Source of the DNA: Cerioporus squamosus
Lineage: Eukaryota; Basidiomycota; Agaricomycetes; Polyporales; Polyporaceae
DNA length: 64,000 nt
Assembly (NCBI GenBank): GCA_022592435.1
Contig: JABYQS010000032.1
Location: 186,001 to 250,000 of the forward strand
Direction: 5' to 3'
The stretch's first letter is position 1. Each line of letters starts with the position of its first letter. This document shows, one piece after another, positions 43,766 through 54,502 of this stretch. A program made the translations under genes and the position numbers. The notes under the pieces are model-generated. The model was not told the origin of the DNA. It did not search any database and was given only the letters and a program-made list of their open reading frames with translations.

Positions 43766-45093
43766 GCCAAAGGCGGTGATTTTGCGGGGACCTGCCATGG
43801 CTGGCATAGCGGCGCTTTGAAGCTAGGACGGGGATGTTTGCCGCGTCACGCAGGACGCGTGCGGCGAGTTGCCATGTACAGACTAGTCTTGCCATGCATG
43901 GAAGGTTGGCCGCGACGGGAGGCTCGCGGCTCGATCGAAGCTGGAGGCTGAGAGTGGGAAGAGGTGGTAAGCGGGTGGCACAGTTGTCGCTGGCGGGCAT
44001 GAGGCAGGTGCACGGGACGAACCTGGGGCGATATCGGAGATTGTGCAGCGGTGAACTGCCTGCAGCTGCTATAGGTACCGAGCGGAAACGGACGAGACTT
44101 GCGAGAGCCAAGGCGACGGAGGGCGACGGCGAGCATGCGCAGGAAGTCCGAGAGAGAGAACAAAGCAAGTCGGCGGGCGAGTCGGCCCTCGGGTCGCGTC
44201 CCGGGGAGCGCGCGCTGTACCATGGCCAATTGAGGCAAGTCAAATTAGTCAGCATGGCCGCCCACGTGTCGCCCGCCTGGGCCCGCCGCGTGGCGAGCTC
44301 TCTCCCGACGTCGACTCAGCCGGTCCGCAACGCACGCAGACAGGCGGCGGCTCCTCGCCGCACGCCCCGACGCGTGCAGAGCGCCGCACGACACCGACCT
44401 CCCGACGTCGACCTCCAGCAGCTCAGCCCCGCATGCCCCGACGCGTGCACGACACCGGCCTCCCGACGTCGACTCAGCCGGTCCGCAACGCACGCAGACA
44501 GGCGGCGGCTCCTCGCCGCACGCCCCGACGCGTGCAGAGCGCCGCACGACACCGACCTCCCGACGTCGACCTCCAGCAGCTCAGCCCCGCATGCCCCGAC
44601 GCGTGCACGACACCGGCCTCCCGACGTCGACTCAGCCGGTCCGCAACGCACGCAGACAGGCGGCGGCTCCCCGCCGCACGCCCCGACGCGTGCAGAGCGC
44701 CGCACGACACCGACCTCCCGACGTCGACTCAGCCGGTCCGCAACGCACGCAGACAGGCGGCGGCTCCTCGCCGCACGCCCCGACGCGTGCAGAGCGCCGC
44801 ACGACACCGACCTCCCGACGTCGACCTCCAGCAGCTCAGCCCCGCATGCCCCGACGCGTGCACGACACCGGCCTCCCGACGTCGACTCAGCCGGTCCGCA
44901 ACGCACGCAGACAGGCGGCGGCTCCTCGCCGCACGCCCCGACGCGTGCAGAGCGCCGCACGACACCGACCTCCCGACGTCGACCTCCAGCAGCTCAGCCC
45001 CGCATGCCAGCGGGCTTCTAACCGCACGACACCGCCCTCCCGAGTTGGACCCATACTGCATGCACACAGGCGGTGGCATCCCGCCGCACCACA
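43766..45093 (+). repeat. Satellite-tailed GC-rich interspersed repeat, copy B
   Basis: The head (43766 to about 44300) is nearly identical to copies A and C but starts about 20 bases further in, at gccaaaggcgg. The tail holds 158-bp units starting at 44317, 44475, 44633 and 44888, plus one 97-bp unit at 44633-44729 that lacks 61 bp. A diverged unit lies at 45009-45093. The unit has no TAA, TAG or TGA on this strand, which explains a 395-codon open frame. Because 158 is not a multiple of three, that frame reads the units in rotating phases, so it is not a plausible protein. Confidence 0.9.
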
Positions 45094-45314
45094 TCTAGAA
45101 TCCCTTCCAGCAGTATCCTCACAGATGGATCTGCTAGGCACTGGTGTCCTGGTGTTCCGATATACCCACCGGTGAGCAGTCTTTTCGTCGTGACAGAGGG
45201 CTCGTGCACGCCCCTCCGTCTAGTCTCGCTTCAGGGAAGAAAGTTGCGCGGCGAACGTACATCTTCCTGCTCATATTTCCGACTCTTTACGATTTCATAT
45301 ACACTGATACTAGC

Positions 45315-47602
45315 CTACCGCCCGCGTCCCCCGCACGTCCCTTTATGCGTCTCCCAATGATGTTTTTGACACTTTGTGTCACAGTACCTGTGATGTACAC
45401 GTTTGTGAGGAGTTCTCGGGGCCCCTGCCGGTTAATACTTGCCTGGCAATACCGCATCCCTTACATTTCTTCATCGTGGCGCTCAGACCTCCACATCGCA
45501 AACACTGCTGCATGCCAAGGTAGACTTCTGGCAAAGGGCCCTCGTCGTTGCCAGAGGTGTACCTTGTATATTCTGCTCCCGCTCCTGAACAGAGTTCCGG
45601 CGTGCAAACGATTCGCGCGTCCAGGGCATTGCAAGCCTCGACCACCTCTGCCCACTCGCGTAGGCTTTCGTCATAGCGATGGCGGATGTTATTCCAGGCA
45701 TTATAGAGTCGTGTCTTGCGGACTGGATAGCCGAAGAAATCCATCACGGCATACGTGGTGTCTGCCTCATGTTGGAAATGCTGCTTCCGAGCAGTCAGCC
45801 AAGCGTGATGCGGTCTGCGAATCACTCACATCGAGTTCGCGGAGGTTTGGGCTCAGCTCTGGACCCCTCAGCGCGAGTGTAAGAATGAAACTCCATCCGA
45901 GCATCGTTAGACGTAGATGTGCGTCCGGGGGGGATTCTGCAAGGAAACTCTGTGCATGATGCAAAGCAGTGCGAAGCGTTACAGCGCCTTCCTCCTGCGA
46001 GTGTTCATCCTCGATGTCCGCTGTGAGAATCTGCTGGAAGCCTTGCCACACCGCTGATTCTACCGCGCGCCATAGGAGCTGCTTGCGTAAGAACTTCGTC
46101 ACATCTGGGCAAAGTAGCCCTTCCATGGCTGCACGCAATGCTTCAGAGGTTTCCCCGCAGAGGCTGACCACATAGTGAGCATATGTGAGGTTCGGATTCC
46201 TTGCGATTGTCTTTCGTGCCAGCGCAACCGCCTCTGTCTTCCGATTACGCAGCATATAGAACTTCATGTCCAGTATGTCTGCCGCGTCGCGGTCTGAAGG
46301 TGTATCGTTGATTCGCAACAGTCTTGCGCACTCGGGCAGGGCATCTGACCAGAGCGAGAACGGGAGCCGGGAGGAAACTCGGCGGCTACCGAGCTGTTCT
46401 AGTTCTTGCCAGCTGCCCTCGACAATCGACGGAGACCGCTGTACGATGTCCGCGATCGCCCTCCCTAGCGTTAGTAGGTCCTGGTCGCGGGCTGCTTGAG
46501 ACATTGCCCCAACGTACTTGACGGATTGCCGATACAGATCTGCACTGTCTGATTGTTCGAGCCATTGCGGATAGTCCTCCACGGTCAAGCCGACTATTGA
46601 CGGCATCGGTCGTGCGTGCTTCAGAGTTTGCGCGAGGTGATGCAGGTCAATGTCAAACTTGTTGGACTCGGAGTCTATTTGACAGTTCAGAATCCCCTCC
46701 AGAGCGGCTGCTCGTGTGGTGAGTTGGTTCGCGCGTAGTAATGCGATAAACAGGGTGGCGAGCGCATGGTTATCCTTGAATTGTGCAGAGATGTATTGGG
46801 CTGGCGTAGTCAGCGACATGAGAGCATGAGTGAGGAGAGACTTGGATGGCTGTGGCTTGCGCACGACGTGCAGCATCGTTGGCAGCACATCGCGGAGACC
46901 CATGTGGTTCACTTGACGGTCTGGTGCTTCGGGGGCGCTAGATATAACGAAGCGAGCGACGTGGGCGAGTACCACCGTCGCAAGCTCCATTACGAGGCGA
47001 TCATCTGCGTGATCTTGTACGATCTGGCATAAGACACCACCATGGTGTGCTATCTGCTCGAGGACATCTCCATGGGTCCGACAACCGTCTTGAGTAAAGA
47101 CTAGCAGGAGCCGCAGTCCCATGCATCTAGTAGTGTCGTATTCGAGCAGGTCTACGATGGTCCGGATGAGACCTGTCGCGTGGAAGAGCGTGAGCATCTT
47201 CCATGCTTGATTCTAGTAACCAATCCTTTGTACCTCGTTCGAATAGTTTCTCCTTGATCATTGAGTCCGCACACATTTTGATCAAGATGTTGACCACGGC
47301 GGCTAATAATTGGGAACTATTTCGCCTCTTCGCGTCCTGGAGAAACTCGTCAAGCGCCGCATGGACTCGGTCGATCTCAGAGAGCGCCTTTCGGAGTCCA
47401 CGACGTGTGGAGAGATCTGATGGTTGGTCCGGAGCATGAGACCGGTGACGGGGCGGGTATACACTGAACTATCTGGAAGCGACTGACCTGGAATTCTGAT
47501 GTGATTGGTCAGGAATTGCACGGTGTTCCCCCTTCTCAAAGCATCGTCAAGATTCGCCGCCAATTGCAAAGAGGACTCAGGATGAGGAGGATACGAAGGC
47601 AT
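45315..47602 (-). CDS. MYND-type zinc finger protein with helical-repeat N-terminal region
   Basis: The C-terminus is a complete MYND finger, CLRCGGLSATMKKCKGCG then IARYCDTKCQKHHWETHKGTC (C-x2-C, C-x2-C, C-x3-C, H-x3-C), interrupted by a GC-AG intron (45388-45442, AG|GCAAGT donor). A 49-bp GTGAGT intron lies at 45781-45829. The main exon (45830-47197) encodes about 455 residues of alpha-helical, armadillo/TPR-like character (LLTHALMSLTTPAQYISAQF, ALLRANQLTTRAAALEGILN). Exons at 47488-47602 (MPSYPPHPESSLQLAANLDD) and 47234-47416 (LAAVVNILIKMCADSMIKEK) probably form the N-terminus. The second of these meets the main exon only across an in-phase 28-bp gap (47206-47233). This is an expanded family in mushrooms, probably used for protein-protein interaction. 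The partner is unknown. Confidence 0.8.
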
Positions 47603-48026
47603 CTCAGTGAAGGCGTTGGCATCCTATGGCCATGGAGGTCAGGCGCGGTGCCTTATATATCGGGCGATACGTCCTCGTTTCTATTTGTTCTTCCGAGCCA
47701 GTGTGCACATAAGGAGTGTTCCCCAATCTATCTCTAGATCTCCTCCCTCATATGGATACATCCGACTAGGCAAGAAGTCGATGGGTGAGGCATCATTTAT
47801 TGTCATGAACATCCTCTAACAGGAACATGAAGCAACCGCACACGGAAGTACTAGTCATACGGGTCCGATTTTGACAATTAATATCACTATTGGCGGAGGT
47901 TGAGCCTCTGTACGGTGCTCACGATATCCATGTTAGAGTATCGGGCCATTCGTCGCATATGCACTACTACCAGTAAGTCAAGAGTGAACGAAGGTGGGTA
48001 GAGGCCCTCTGTCCAAACAAGGAAAG
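47603..48026. other. Intergenic region upstream of the MYND gene
   Basis: No gene is seen. A possible minus-strand TATA-like element (gatatataag in reverse) lies near 47650-47660, about 50 bp upstream of the proposed MYND start, a suitable position. Confidence 0.4.
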
Positions 48027-49560
48027 TCAGCGAGCCGGCCGAGGAGAGAGAGCGAGAAAAAGGAAGGAGAGAGAAAAGAGAACGGGAAGGTCTAGACAGC
48101 GAGAACCGATGCGAGAAGTATTGCACTCAGTAATCATGAGGCATGCGCCGTCCAAGTATGCCGACAGTCTGACCGGTGCTTCGGGTCGCCCATGGCCAAG
48201 AGTCAACGACGACTGAGGGGCTACGGCCTCCTTGACCGCTGCGCGCTGTTTGTCATAGCGTCGACAGGTGAGGAGGTAGTGGATGATCGTCTCATCGACC
48301 CGCAAACACTTGAGGATGCGGTTGCCCGAGCGAGCTGGATCCGCCCCTGTGGCCAGGGCCGATAGGCTCTTCGGGAGGTTGCAATTGAGGAGAGGCTGCA
48401 GAGGACCAGCTACTGGCTAGCCCGTGCGCGCCACTTAGTATAGTAACGACCTCGATTGCGGCTCTGTTGTTCAGCAGGATGTTCGCGCGCGTGACCCCGG
48501 GCTCCGCATCGATGATGTCGAGAGCGAGGATCATACCTGTGACCTCTGCGCTCCGAGTCCGTGCCCAGGTGTGCCCTCTTAATGTGGCGGTTGAGGCGTC
48601 CTTGTGCGACTGCTGACGCGTCTATTGAGCCCTCGAACCCAGAGCCGTCAGTAAAGGCGCAGCTCCCGCAGCAGATTATTCACCAATTGCAGCCGCCTTC
48701 TTCTTGTCCGGCTCGATGACGATCTCCGGCGGTCACTGCCAGGTCGGGCCAACAAGGCCGGGGTCGATCGCTTCCGTATTGCGAACCTGAGGGAAGGCGA
48801 GGAAGAGCTTGTGCCAGATGGGTGGTGAAAACGCGGGCACTTCCGCGCGCAGTTGCTGATGATCTTGTGGAGAGGGTGGCTCACCGGCACGGTCACTAGC
48901 CGGACCCGCGTTGTTGCGGTCTGGTTGAGGCGGGAGTAGATGGGTAGAAGGCTCACATGGTTTTCGAGAGCAGCGGTGGCCGTGGTCTTGAACGCTCTCG
49001 ATATGACGGGGCGGCGAGCCGCTGTTGCCCAGTGTCCGGTGTGCCGTTTGGAGCCCTTGACAGTCTAGACAGGGAAGTACCAGATGGGCAGGCCGTCCTC
49101 CATCTTGGGGATTACCACCGAGCGGACGAGCTACCTGATGTGCTCATGGGGAAGGTCAAAGGTAGGCTTGGACAATCTTGCGATCGCAAGCATAGCGGAC
49201 GTGCCCTTGGCGACAGCCATCGGGACATGTGAAGCCGTCGGAGGCCGTCTTCATGAAGGAGTAGAGGCCTCAACATGACGCTCTTGAAGGTTCGAACCTA
49301 GCGGAGAGCGTGAGTTGGAACCCTGTTCAACATAGTCAAGCTCTCACGAACCTCGTCAGTGTCTATGTTACGCTGTCTCTAGTTCCTTGAGCATGACATT
49401 CCAGCGTCCTCTACTCGCTGCTACGTACGCGAAAGGATGAACTCATCGTGGGGGTTGAGCCAGGACCGGCGAAGCCGGTCGCGGATGTGGCGCGCCACGA
49501 TTGGGTTACTGAGTTCGCCCCTACCGTACGCCACATGTCGTGGTAGGTGGAACAAAAGCA
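48027..49560 (-). mobile_element. LINE-B: decayed Tad-type non-LTR retrotransposon fragment with C-terminal RNase H
   Basis: On the minus strand the RT thumb region is readable through stops: KGTSAMLAIARLSKPTFDLP, VVIPKMEDGLPIWYFP, and LPIYSRLNQTATTRVRLVTV then PVSHPLHKI (about 48900-49230). RNase H follows with FTDGSGFEGSIDASAV, AEVTGMILALDIIDA and LNNRAAIE (about 48420-48650): the first Asp and the Glu are kept and the third acid reads Asn. The end is the C-terminal finger-like DETIIHYLLTCRRYDKQR (about 48230-48305). In-frame stops and frameshifts make it a pseudogene. Unlike LINE-A, its RNase H follows RT, the usual order. The 5' part is absent. Confidence 0.8.
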
Positions 49561-49911
49561 GGAGCACCGTAGACTAGCAGCAGATTACGCTGAGAAGAAG
49601 ATCGGGTCTGTCTTAGCTCGTACGCGAGGAGGACAGAAGGACGTTCAATGTTTGCGCGCTCGTCCGATCGGCTGGACGCTGGGCGCGGCCGAGCCTGGCC
49701 GAGCTCGCGCTATCAGTACAATGATTGCCTTACTTGTCGGGTGCAACGCTGCTCTTGAATCATAAGCATAAAATGTATCGTTTTGGCAGTAGTAGGATGA
49801 CAGTAGTGAGTACTCTACAGGTGATGATCGATGAGTGGGAGGGCCGTATATCTGACGCCGCGCGCCAGTGACGAATGAAAATAGTACGTCCGCCCGCAAG
49901 TGACATCCCAT
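49561..49911. other. No recognisable gene
   Basis: Spacer between the LINE-B remnant and the BTB gene; only short frames on both strands. Confidence 0.5.
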
Positions 49912-50723
49912 TTAGCCCCGCATGAACTCCGCCAATAATCCCCTGCAAATGAGATCTCTCATGCGATCCAGCTGTCGATTCATCGCTTGACCTTCATATC
50001 CGTCTGCAAACTCCTGAAGGCATCCTAGTACTCCTTGATAAACACTATCCCTCAATGCCGCCAGTCGCACGGTCATCTCGATGCCCATGAGCTGCCCCTC
50101 AGCGACAGAGATAGGCTGGCTCCGCGTGCCGAAGGCGTGGTAGCACTGCACTATCTGGGATTCGTCCAGAGCGAACTTCTTCCAAGTCGCGATCCTCAAC
50201 GCGTCGTCCATCGAAGCTTTCTCCAATTCCCCAATTGCCGCGACGCGGATCCTAGAACAACCCCATCTCTCACTTTGCTCGAGCACGACAATCCAATCTT
50301 CAACTGAGAGCGCTTCCTCGCCCGCCCTGGCAAAATTGGTCGAGGAATGGGTCAGCTCTCCGCCCACGCTTTCTTCCGAGTCCAATGACGAAGGCAAGCA
50401 CTCTCACACTAGCGGATATATCAGGGACAAGAATTTAGAGAAGTCCCTCGCCTTCACGTCATGGAGGTGTAGCGGTTGATGTTCTGACCATCCGAGCCAG
50501 CTCGGGACATGCTCATGGAACAAGGTCGCGGTAGCGAGGAACACGGAGCGATGGATATTGAACAGGACATCATCCACCTGTGAAGCGCGATCAGAAATTC
50601 TCAACTATTGATTTTTCAGAAGGCGACGCTTACAACGAAGAACAGATTCCCGTCCTGGAAGTAGTAACGGGGATGTCGGCTAACAGCCTCGTGTCTCTCG
50701 CTGCTTCTTGGGCTGTAAACCAT
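49912..50723 (-). CDS. BTB/POZ domain protein (about 233 aa)
   Basis: Three exons, 50634-50723, 50410-50577 and 49912-50355, are all in phase 0 and are joined by introns of 56 bp (GTAAGC) and 54 bp (GTGTGA). The BTB fold is recognisable: HPRYYFQDGNLFFVVDDVLF, then NIHRSVFLATATLFHEH, LHLHDVKARDFSKFLSLIYP. The post-BTB helical region common to mushroom BTB proteins follows (LSVEDWIVVLEQSERWGCSR, IRVAAIGELEKA, ALRIATWKKFALDES). By family it would self-associate and may act as an adaptor, for example for a cullin-3 ligase or a transcription complex, but nothing here decides which. An earlier in-frame ATG at about 50780 would add 19 residues. No lesion is seen. Confidence 0.85.
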
Positions 50724-50780
50724 GTCTTCTTGGTCGGACAAGGCTCCAAGGTCCTGCGTGGAGCCGGGCAGTTGAGGCAT

Positions 50781-51486
50781 GACTATTGGATATCCTGCGC
50801 GCAGACCGAGCGTACTTATACACATTCGCTACCGCTAAGACCAACCCGGTAGAGTAAATTGCCTGTCCAGTCATAGTAGCGCAAGCGCCGTTTCGACGGA
50901 ACTATTCCCACTTTAGCTAGTAGTATTGTCACCGCGCACAAAAACGGAAGGAACCCCAAGCACTCACATCCTAGAAGTTAGCATTGATGGCCAAGACTCT
51001 GCGTGAGCACGCGTAAGGGACCGGGGTAAACGAAATGAGAGAGATGGATCCATGCATGATTGTGGTAACTTGCAACCTCGTGGGGCGATGTCTACACATT
51101 TTCGAAGACTAGGTTCATACGGTAGTCTGATAGACAATTCTCGACGTACACCGGCCGCGGCGTTCTAAGTATTTGTTTTAGCTGCGCGGAGACATGTCGA
51201 ATTCTCTAGCATCACCCTCCAAGCCACAGCGAATCCCGGCACATACGATCACGCGTCAACTTCAGAGCGGGTCGTACCATGTTCCAACCACTCGTCCACG
51301 TATCAGTATATCAACGTAACAGAGTCATTCGCATGTCTACGTGAACAACATCGAGAAGCCGCCTGACCAATCCCATCATATGAACGTTGGTATGTGGGTA
51401 CGATGCTCTACCGCATGCGATAACCTGAGGTGTGCGTAGCGCATGAGTACAGGTGTAGTTGCGTGGCCCATATACACGGACAAAGT
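50781..51486. other. No recognisable gene
   Basis: No open frame with coding-like composition or splice partner was found; base composition is closer to random here than in neighbouring genes. Confidence 0.5.
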
Positions 51487-51918
51487 TCACCTCAGTATGG
51501 CTTGTGCGGATAAGCCCGCATCTCCGCTGCGTGTATGAACAAGACGCGAGGAGTCCACGGCGGACACCCTCATCACCAGCAATTCACCGTGCCACACGAG
51601 GCTGGCATCGAGGGACCGGAGGCAGCGGTTTGGAGGTTGGAAGATATGCCGCGTGAAGAAAATCTTGAAGTAATGTCGCCTCAATGATGAGTCCGTGACT
51701 GCAATCAAACAGTCGTGGATATACAGACGGCTGCCCAGATATTCTTCAACGTGTGGGAAGTCTGTTTGCGGCCGTATGTTGCTTGTGGAACGGGCCGTTG
51801 TGACAACCGGCACGACTCTGGGACGTCCATGATGTCCGTAAAGCCGCCCGCGAATGATCGTACGAGGACTCTGGACAGAAGGGCATCCCGTCAATAAGCA
51901 GCATACTCTGATCAGCAC
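51487..51918 (-). CDS. Candidate exon, unknown protein
   Basis: A minus-strand stretch downstream of a CAG acceptor (near 51764) reads FPHVEEYLGSRLYIHDCLIA, VTDSSLRRHYFKIFFTR and RSLDASLVWHGELLVMRVSA. This mix of aromatic, charged and hydrophobic residues looks coding. Neither the start nor neighbouring exons could be fixed, and no domain is recognised. Confidence 0.3.
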   Translation of the reverse strand: MLIRVCCLLTGCPSVQSPRTIIRGRLYGHHGRPRVVPVVTTARSTSNIRPQTDFPHVEEYLGSRLYIHDCLIAVTDSSLRRHYFKIFFTRHIFQPPNRCLRSLDASLVWHGELLVMRVSAVDSSRLVHTRSGDAGLSAQAILR

Positions 51919-52316
51919 GTACGCACGATGAGGGGAGCGCGCTGGATACTCGGACAGTCCGTCGACTCTCTTGAGGACGGCATATCCGCGACAGCCTAAT
52001 TACTCAATGTCATTCATTTAAGCGGGACATTCAGAGGAAGATCGTCGTTAGCCAACCTCGGAAACATCTACCAAAAGCAATAGCGCGTCCTGGAGTCGCG
52101 GCAGCGATGTGATGGATGACGTGAAATGTAGCTCACAGGAACCCGTCAATTGAGTCACAAGTCAGACCAGCACTCAGCATATGGCGCCAATATAGCCGAG
52201 GAGATGACCGACGAGTACATGATGATTATGACGCATACCAGACGTTCCCACCGGATACACCTGCTACATGCACAGCGACATTGCAACAAGTTCGTATGTT
52301 ATTATTGTGCGACGTC
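51919..52316. other. No recognisable gene
   Basis: Spacer between the candidate exon and repeat copy C; nothing identified. Confidence 0.5.
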
Positions 52317-53398
52317 TGGTGGAGCACCGGGAGCATGTGCCAAAGGCGGTGATTTTGCGGGGACCTGCCATGGCTGGCATAGCGGCGCTTTGAAGCTAGG
52401 ACGGGGATGTTTGCCGCGTCACGCAGGACGCGTGCGGCGAGTTGCCATGTACAGACTAGTCTTGCCATGCATGGAAGGTTGGCCGCGACGGGAGGCTCGC
52501 GGCTCGATCGAAGCTGGAGGCTGAGAGTGGGAAGAGGTGGTAAGCGGGTGGCACAGTTGTCGCTGGCGGGCATGAGGCAGGTGCACGGGACGAACCTGGG
52601 GCGATATCGGAGATTGTGCAGCGGTGAACTGCCTGCAGCTGCTATAGGTACCGAGCGGAAACGGACGAGACTTGCGAGAGCCAAGGCGACGGAGGGCGAC
52701 GGCGAGCATGCGCAGGAAGTCCGAGAGAGAGAACAAAGCAAGTCGGCGGGCGAGTCGGCCCTCGGGTCGCGTCCCGGGGAGCGCGCGCTGTACCATGGCC
52801 AATTGAGGCAAGTCAAATTAGTCAGCATGGCCGCCCACGTGTCGCCCGCCTGGGCCCGCCGCGTGGCGAGCTCTCTCCCGACGTCGACTCAGCCGGTCCG
52901 CAACGCACGCAGACAGGCGGCGGCTCCTCGCCGCACGCCCCGACGCGTGCAGAGCGCCGCACGACACCGACCTCCCGACGTCGACCTCCAGCAGCTCAGC
53001 CCCGCATGCCCCGACGCGTGCACGACACCGGCCTCCCGACGTCGACTCAGCCGGTCCGCAACGCACGCAGACAGGCGGCGGCTCCCCGCCGCACGCCCCG
53101 ACGCGTGCAGAGCGCCGCACGACACCGACCTCCCGACGTCGACCTCCAGCAGCTCAGCCCCGCATGCCCCGACGCGTGCACGACACCGGCCTCCCGACGT
53201 CGACTCAGCCGGTCCGCAACGCACGCAGACAGGCGGCGGCTCCCCGCCGCACGCCCCGACGCGTGCAGAGCGCCGCACGACACCGACCTCCCGACGTCGA
53301 CCTCCAGCAGCTCAGCCCCGCATGCCCCGACGCGTGCACGACACCGGCCTCCCGACGTCGACTCAGCCGGTCCGCAACGCACGCAGACAGGCGGCGGC
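52317..53398 (+). repeat. Satellite-tailed GC-rich interspersed repeat, copy C
   Basis: It has the same orientation as copy B and opposite to copy A. The head begins tggtggagcaccgggagcat, a border shared with copy A, and is nearly identical to B through about 52870. The tail has 158-bp units starting at 52890, 53048 and 53206, plus a partial unit from 53364 that stops abruptly at 53398 within the gcggcggc motif. The tails of the three copies end at different points in the unit. Confidence 0.9.
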
Positions 53399-53626
53399 CC
53401 GCGTCTGCATCTATGCCCGATGTGTACAAATTCCATGCCTGGTCTCGTCTGTAGGTTCCCGGTAACCATGTCCAATCAGCTCAGTGAGTGCGCTTTCAAA
53501 GAAGTTGCTCTTCGTCCTCCCAGATATGGCAACCTCTCATAGACGAATCTACGCTGAGACTAAGCATGCTATAACTAGGCTCAGCCAAGCTGTAGGCGCA
53601 GACCGTCGTCTCTGGTCTCGCCCGTG

Positions 53627-54502
53627 ATGTCGATGTCCCTCGCCGGCCAAGTCTCATGTCCTATTTGCCAGGAGTCGCTGCCTGTTCAGGGGTTCTCTCT
53701 TGCTGTGGCGACACAATGTGGTCAGCACCTGCGTACTCGCACGTTCTTGGTTGCTGGCAGAGTCGCTGACATAACCCACACAGGGCATCTATTTTGCGCT
53801 ACATGCATGACGTCCCATCTGCGTACCGGATCGAGAATGTGTCCCGTTTGTCGGACAGAGGTGTCGCGAACGTCTAAGGTCTTCCTGGGAGAAAGCCATG
53901 TTCCCATGTTGTCCGAGGACGCCATCTCTTGGGCTGATCGCCTGTCGAATGCGCTTCACGAGGTGTGGAAGACTGGGCCCCCATGTTCCATGGAGCGATT
54001 GGAGAATGTTTCCAAGTTGTAAGACGCTTAGGCTGTTCGAGTCTCCCCTCATGTTCATGTCTGTTCGCAGGTTGCAAGCATTTACTGAAGCCGCTGAAGC
54101 TAGTAACGTTGGCCCGACTTTGGAGGTATGACCACTCCGGTGTGTAGAAGTAGGAACGTACTTGCTGAGCTGCAACAGTCCCTCGTCATGGAGCTCAAAC
54201 AGCACGCGACTGCAGCCAGAAGAGCGCTTTCAGAATTACGATATCAAAAGCACCTGTGTAACCATCTCAGGCGATGGTCAAGCTGGCTACGGGATGAGCA
54301 ACAGACCCTACTGAAGGTCGAACGTCGCTCCAAGTTATGTAGCGAGCGCCGACGCGCGCTCAGACACCGTGAGCAACTTGCGCTTGTCGAACTCAATGCC
54401 ATCGCTGTTCAGATGCGGCAGGAACTTCGAGAGCACCAGGCGACAATCGGACAGCTCAATAGCAGGCTACAGGAGTTGCGCAGATTGTGTGGATCGGGAT
54501 GA
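53627..54502 (+). CDS. RING finger / coiled-coil protein, probable E3 ubiquitin ligase (about 235 aa)
   Basis: Four exons, 53627-53720, 53784-54018, 54071-54125 and 54179-54502, keep phase across introns of 63, 52 and 53 bp. Splicing completes a C3HC4 RING: CPICQESLP, TQCGHLFCATCM and CPVCR, with the Cys-Gly-His junction formed exactly at intron 1. The last exon encodes a long charged coiled coil (SLVMELKQHATAARRALSEL to QATIGQLNSRLQELRRLCGS), a layout shared by TRIM-like or BRE1-like small fungal RING proteins. By family it would bind an E2 enzyme and promote ubiquitin transfer; the substrate is unknown. A 22-bp alternative for the third intron was rejected because it leads to a stop. Confidence 0.85.

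Noticed and set aside
44317..45008. Tandem array considered as a CRISPR-like array
   Set aside because: Units are contiguous 158-bp repeats with no unique spacers, in a eukaryotic context.
43834..45021. 395-codon open frame with Arg/Pro-rich repeats, and similar frames in the other two repeat copies
   Set aside because: The 158-bp unit contains no stop triplet on this strand and its length is not a multiple of three, so the frame rotates through different translations; no codon-level conservation is expected. Treated as repeat DNA.
49284..49300. ggttcgaacc resembling a tRNA T-loop
   Set aside because: The sequence is a simple palindrome; flanking bases do not form a T-stem, acceptor stem or anticodon arm.
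54126..54147. 22-bp intron in the RING gene
   Set aside because: It would lead to an immediate stop; a 53-bp intron with the same donor keeps the frame and joins the coiled-coil exon.
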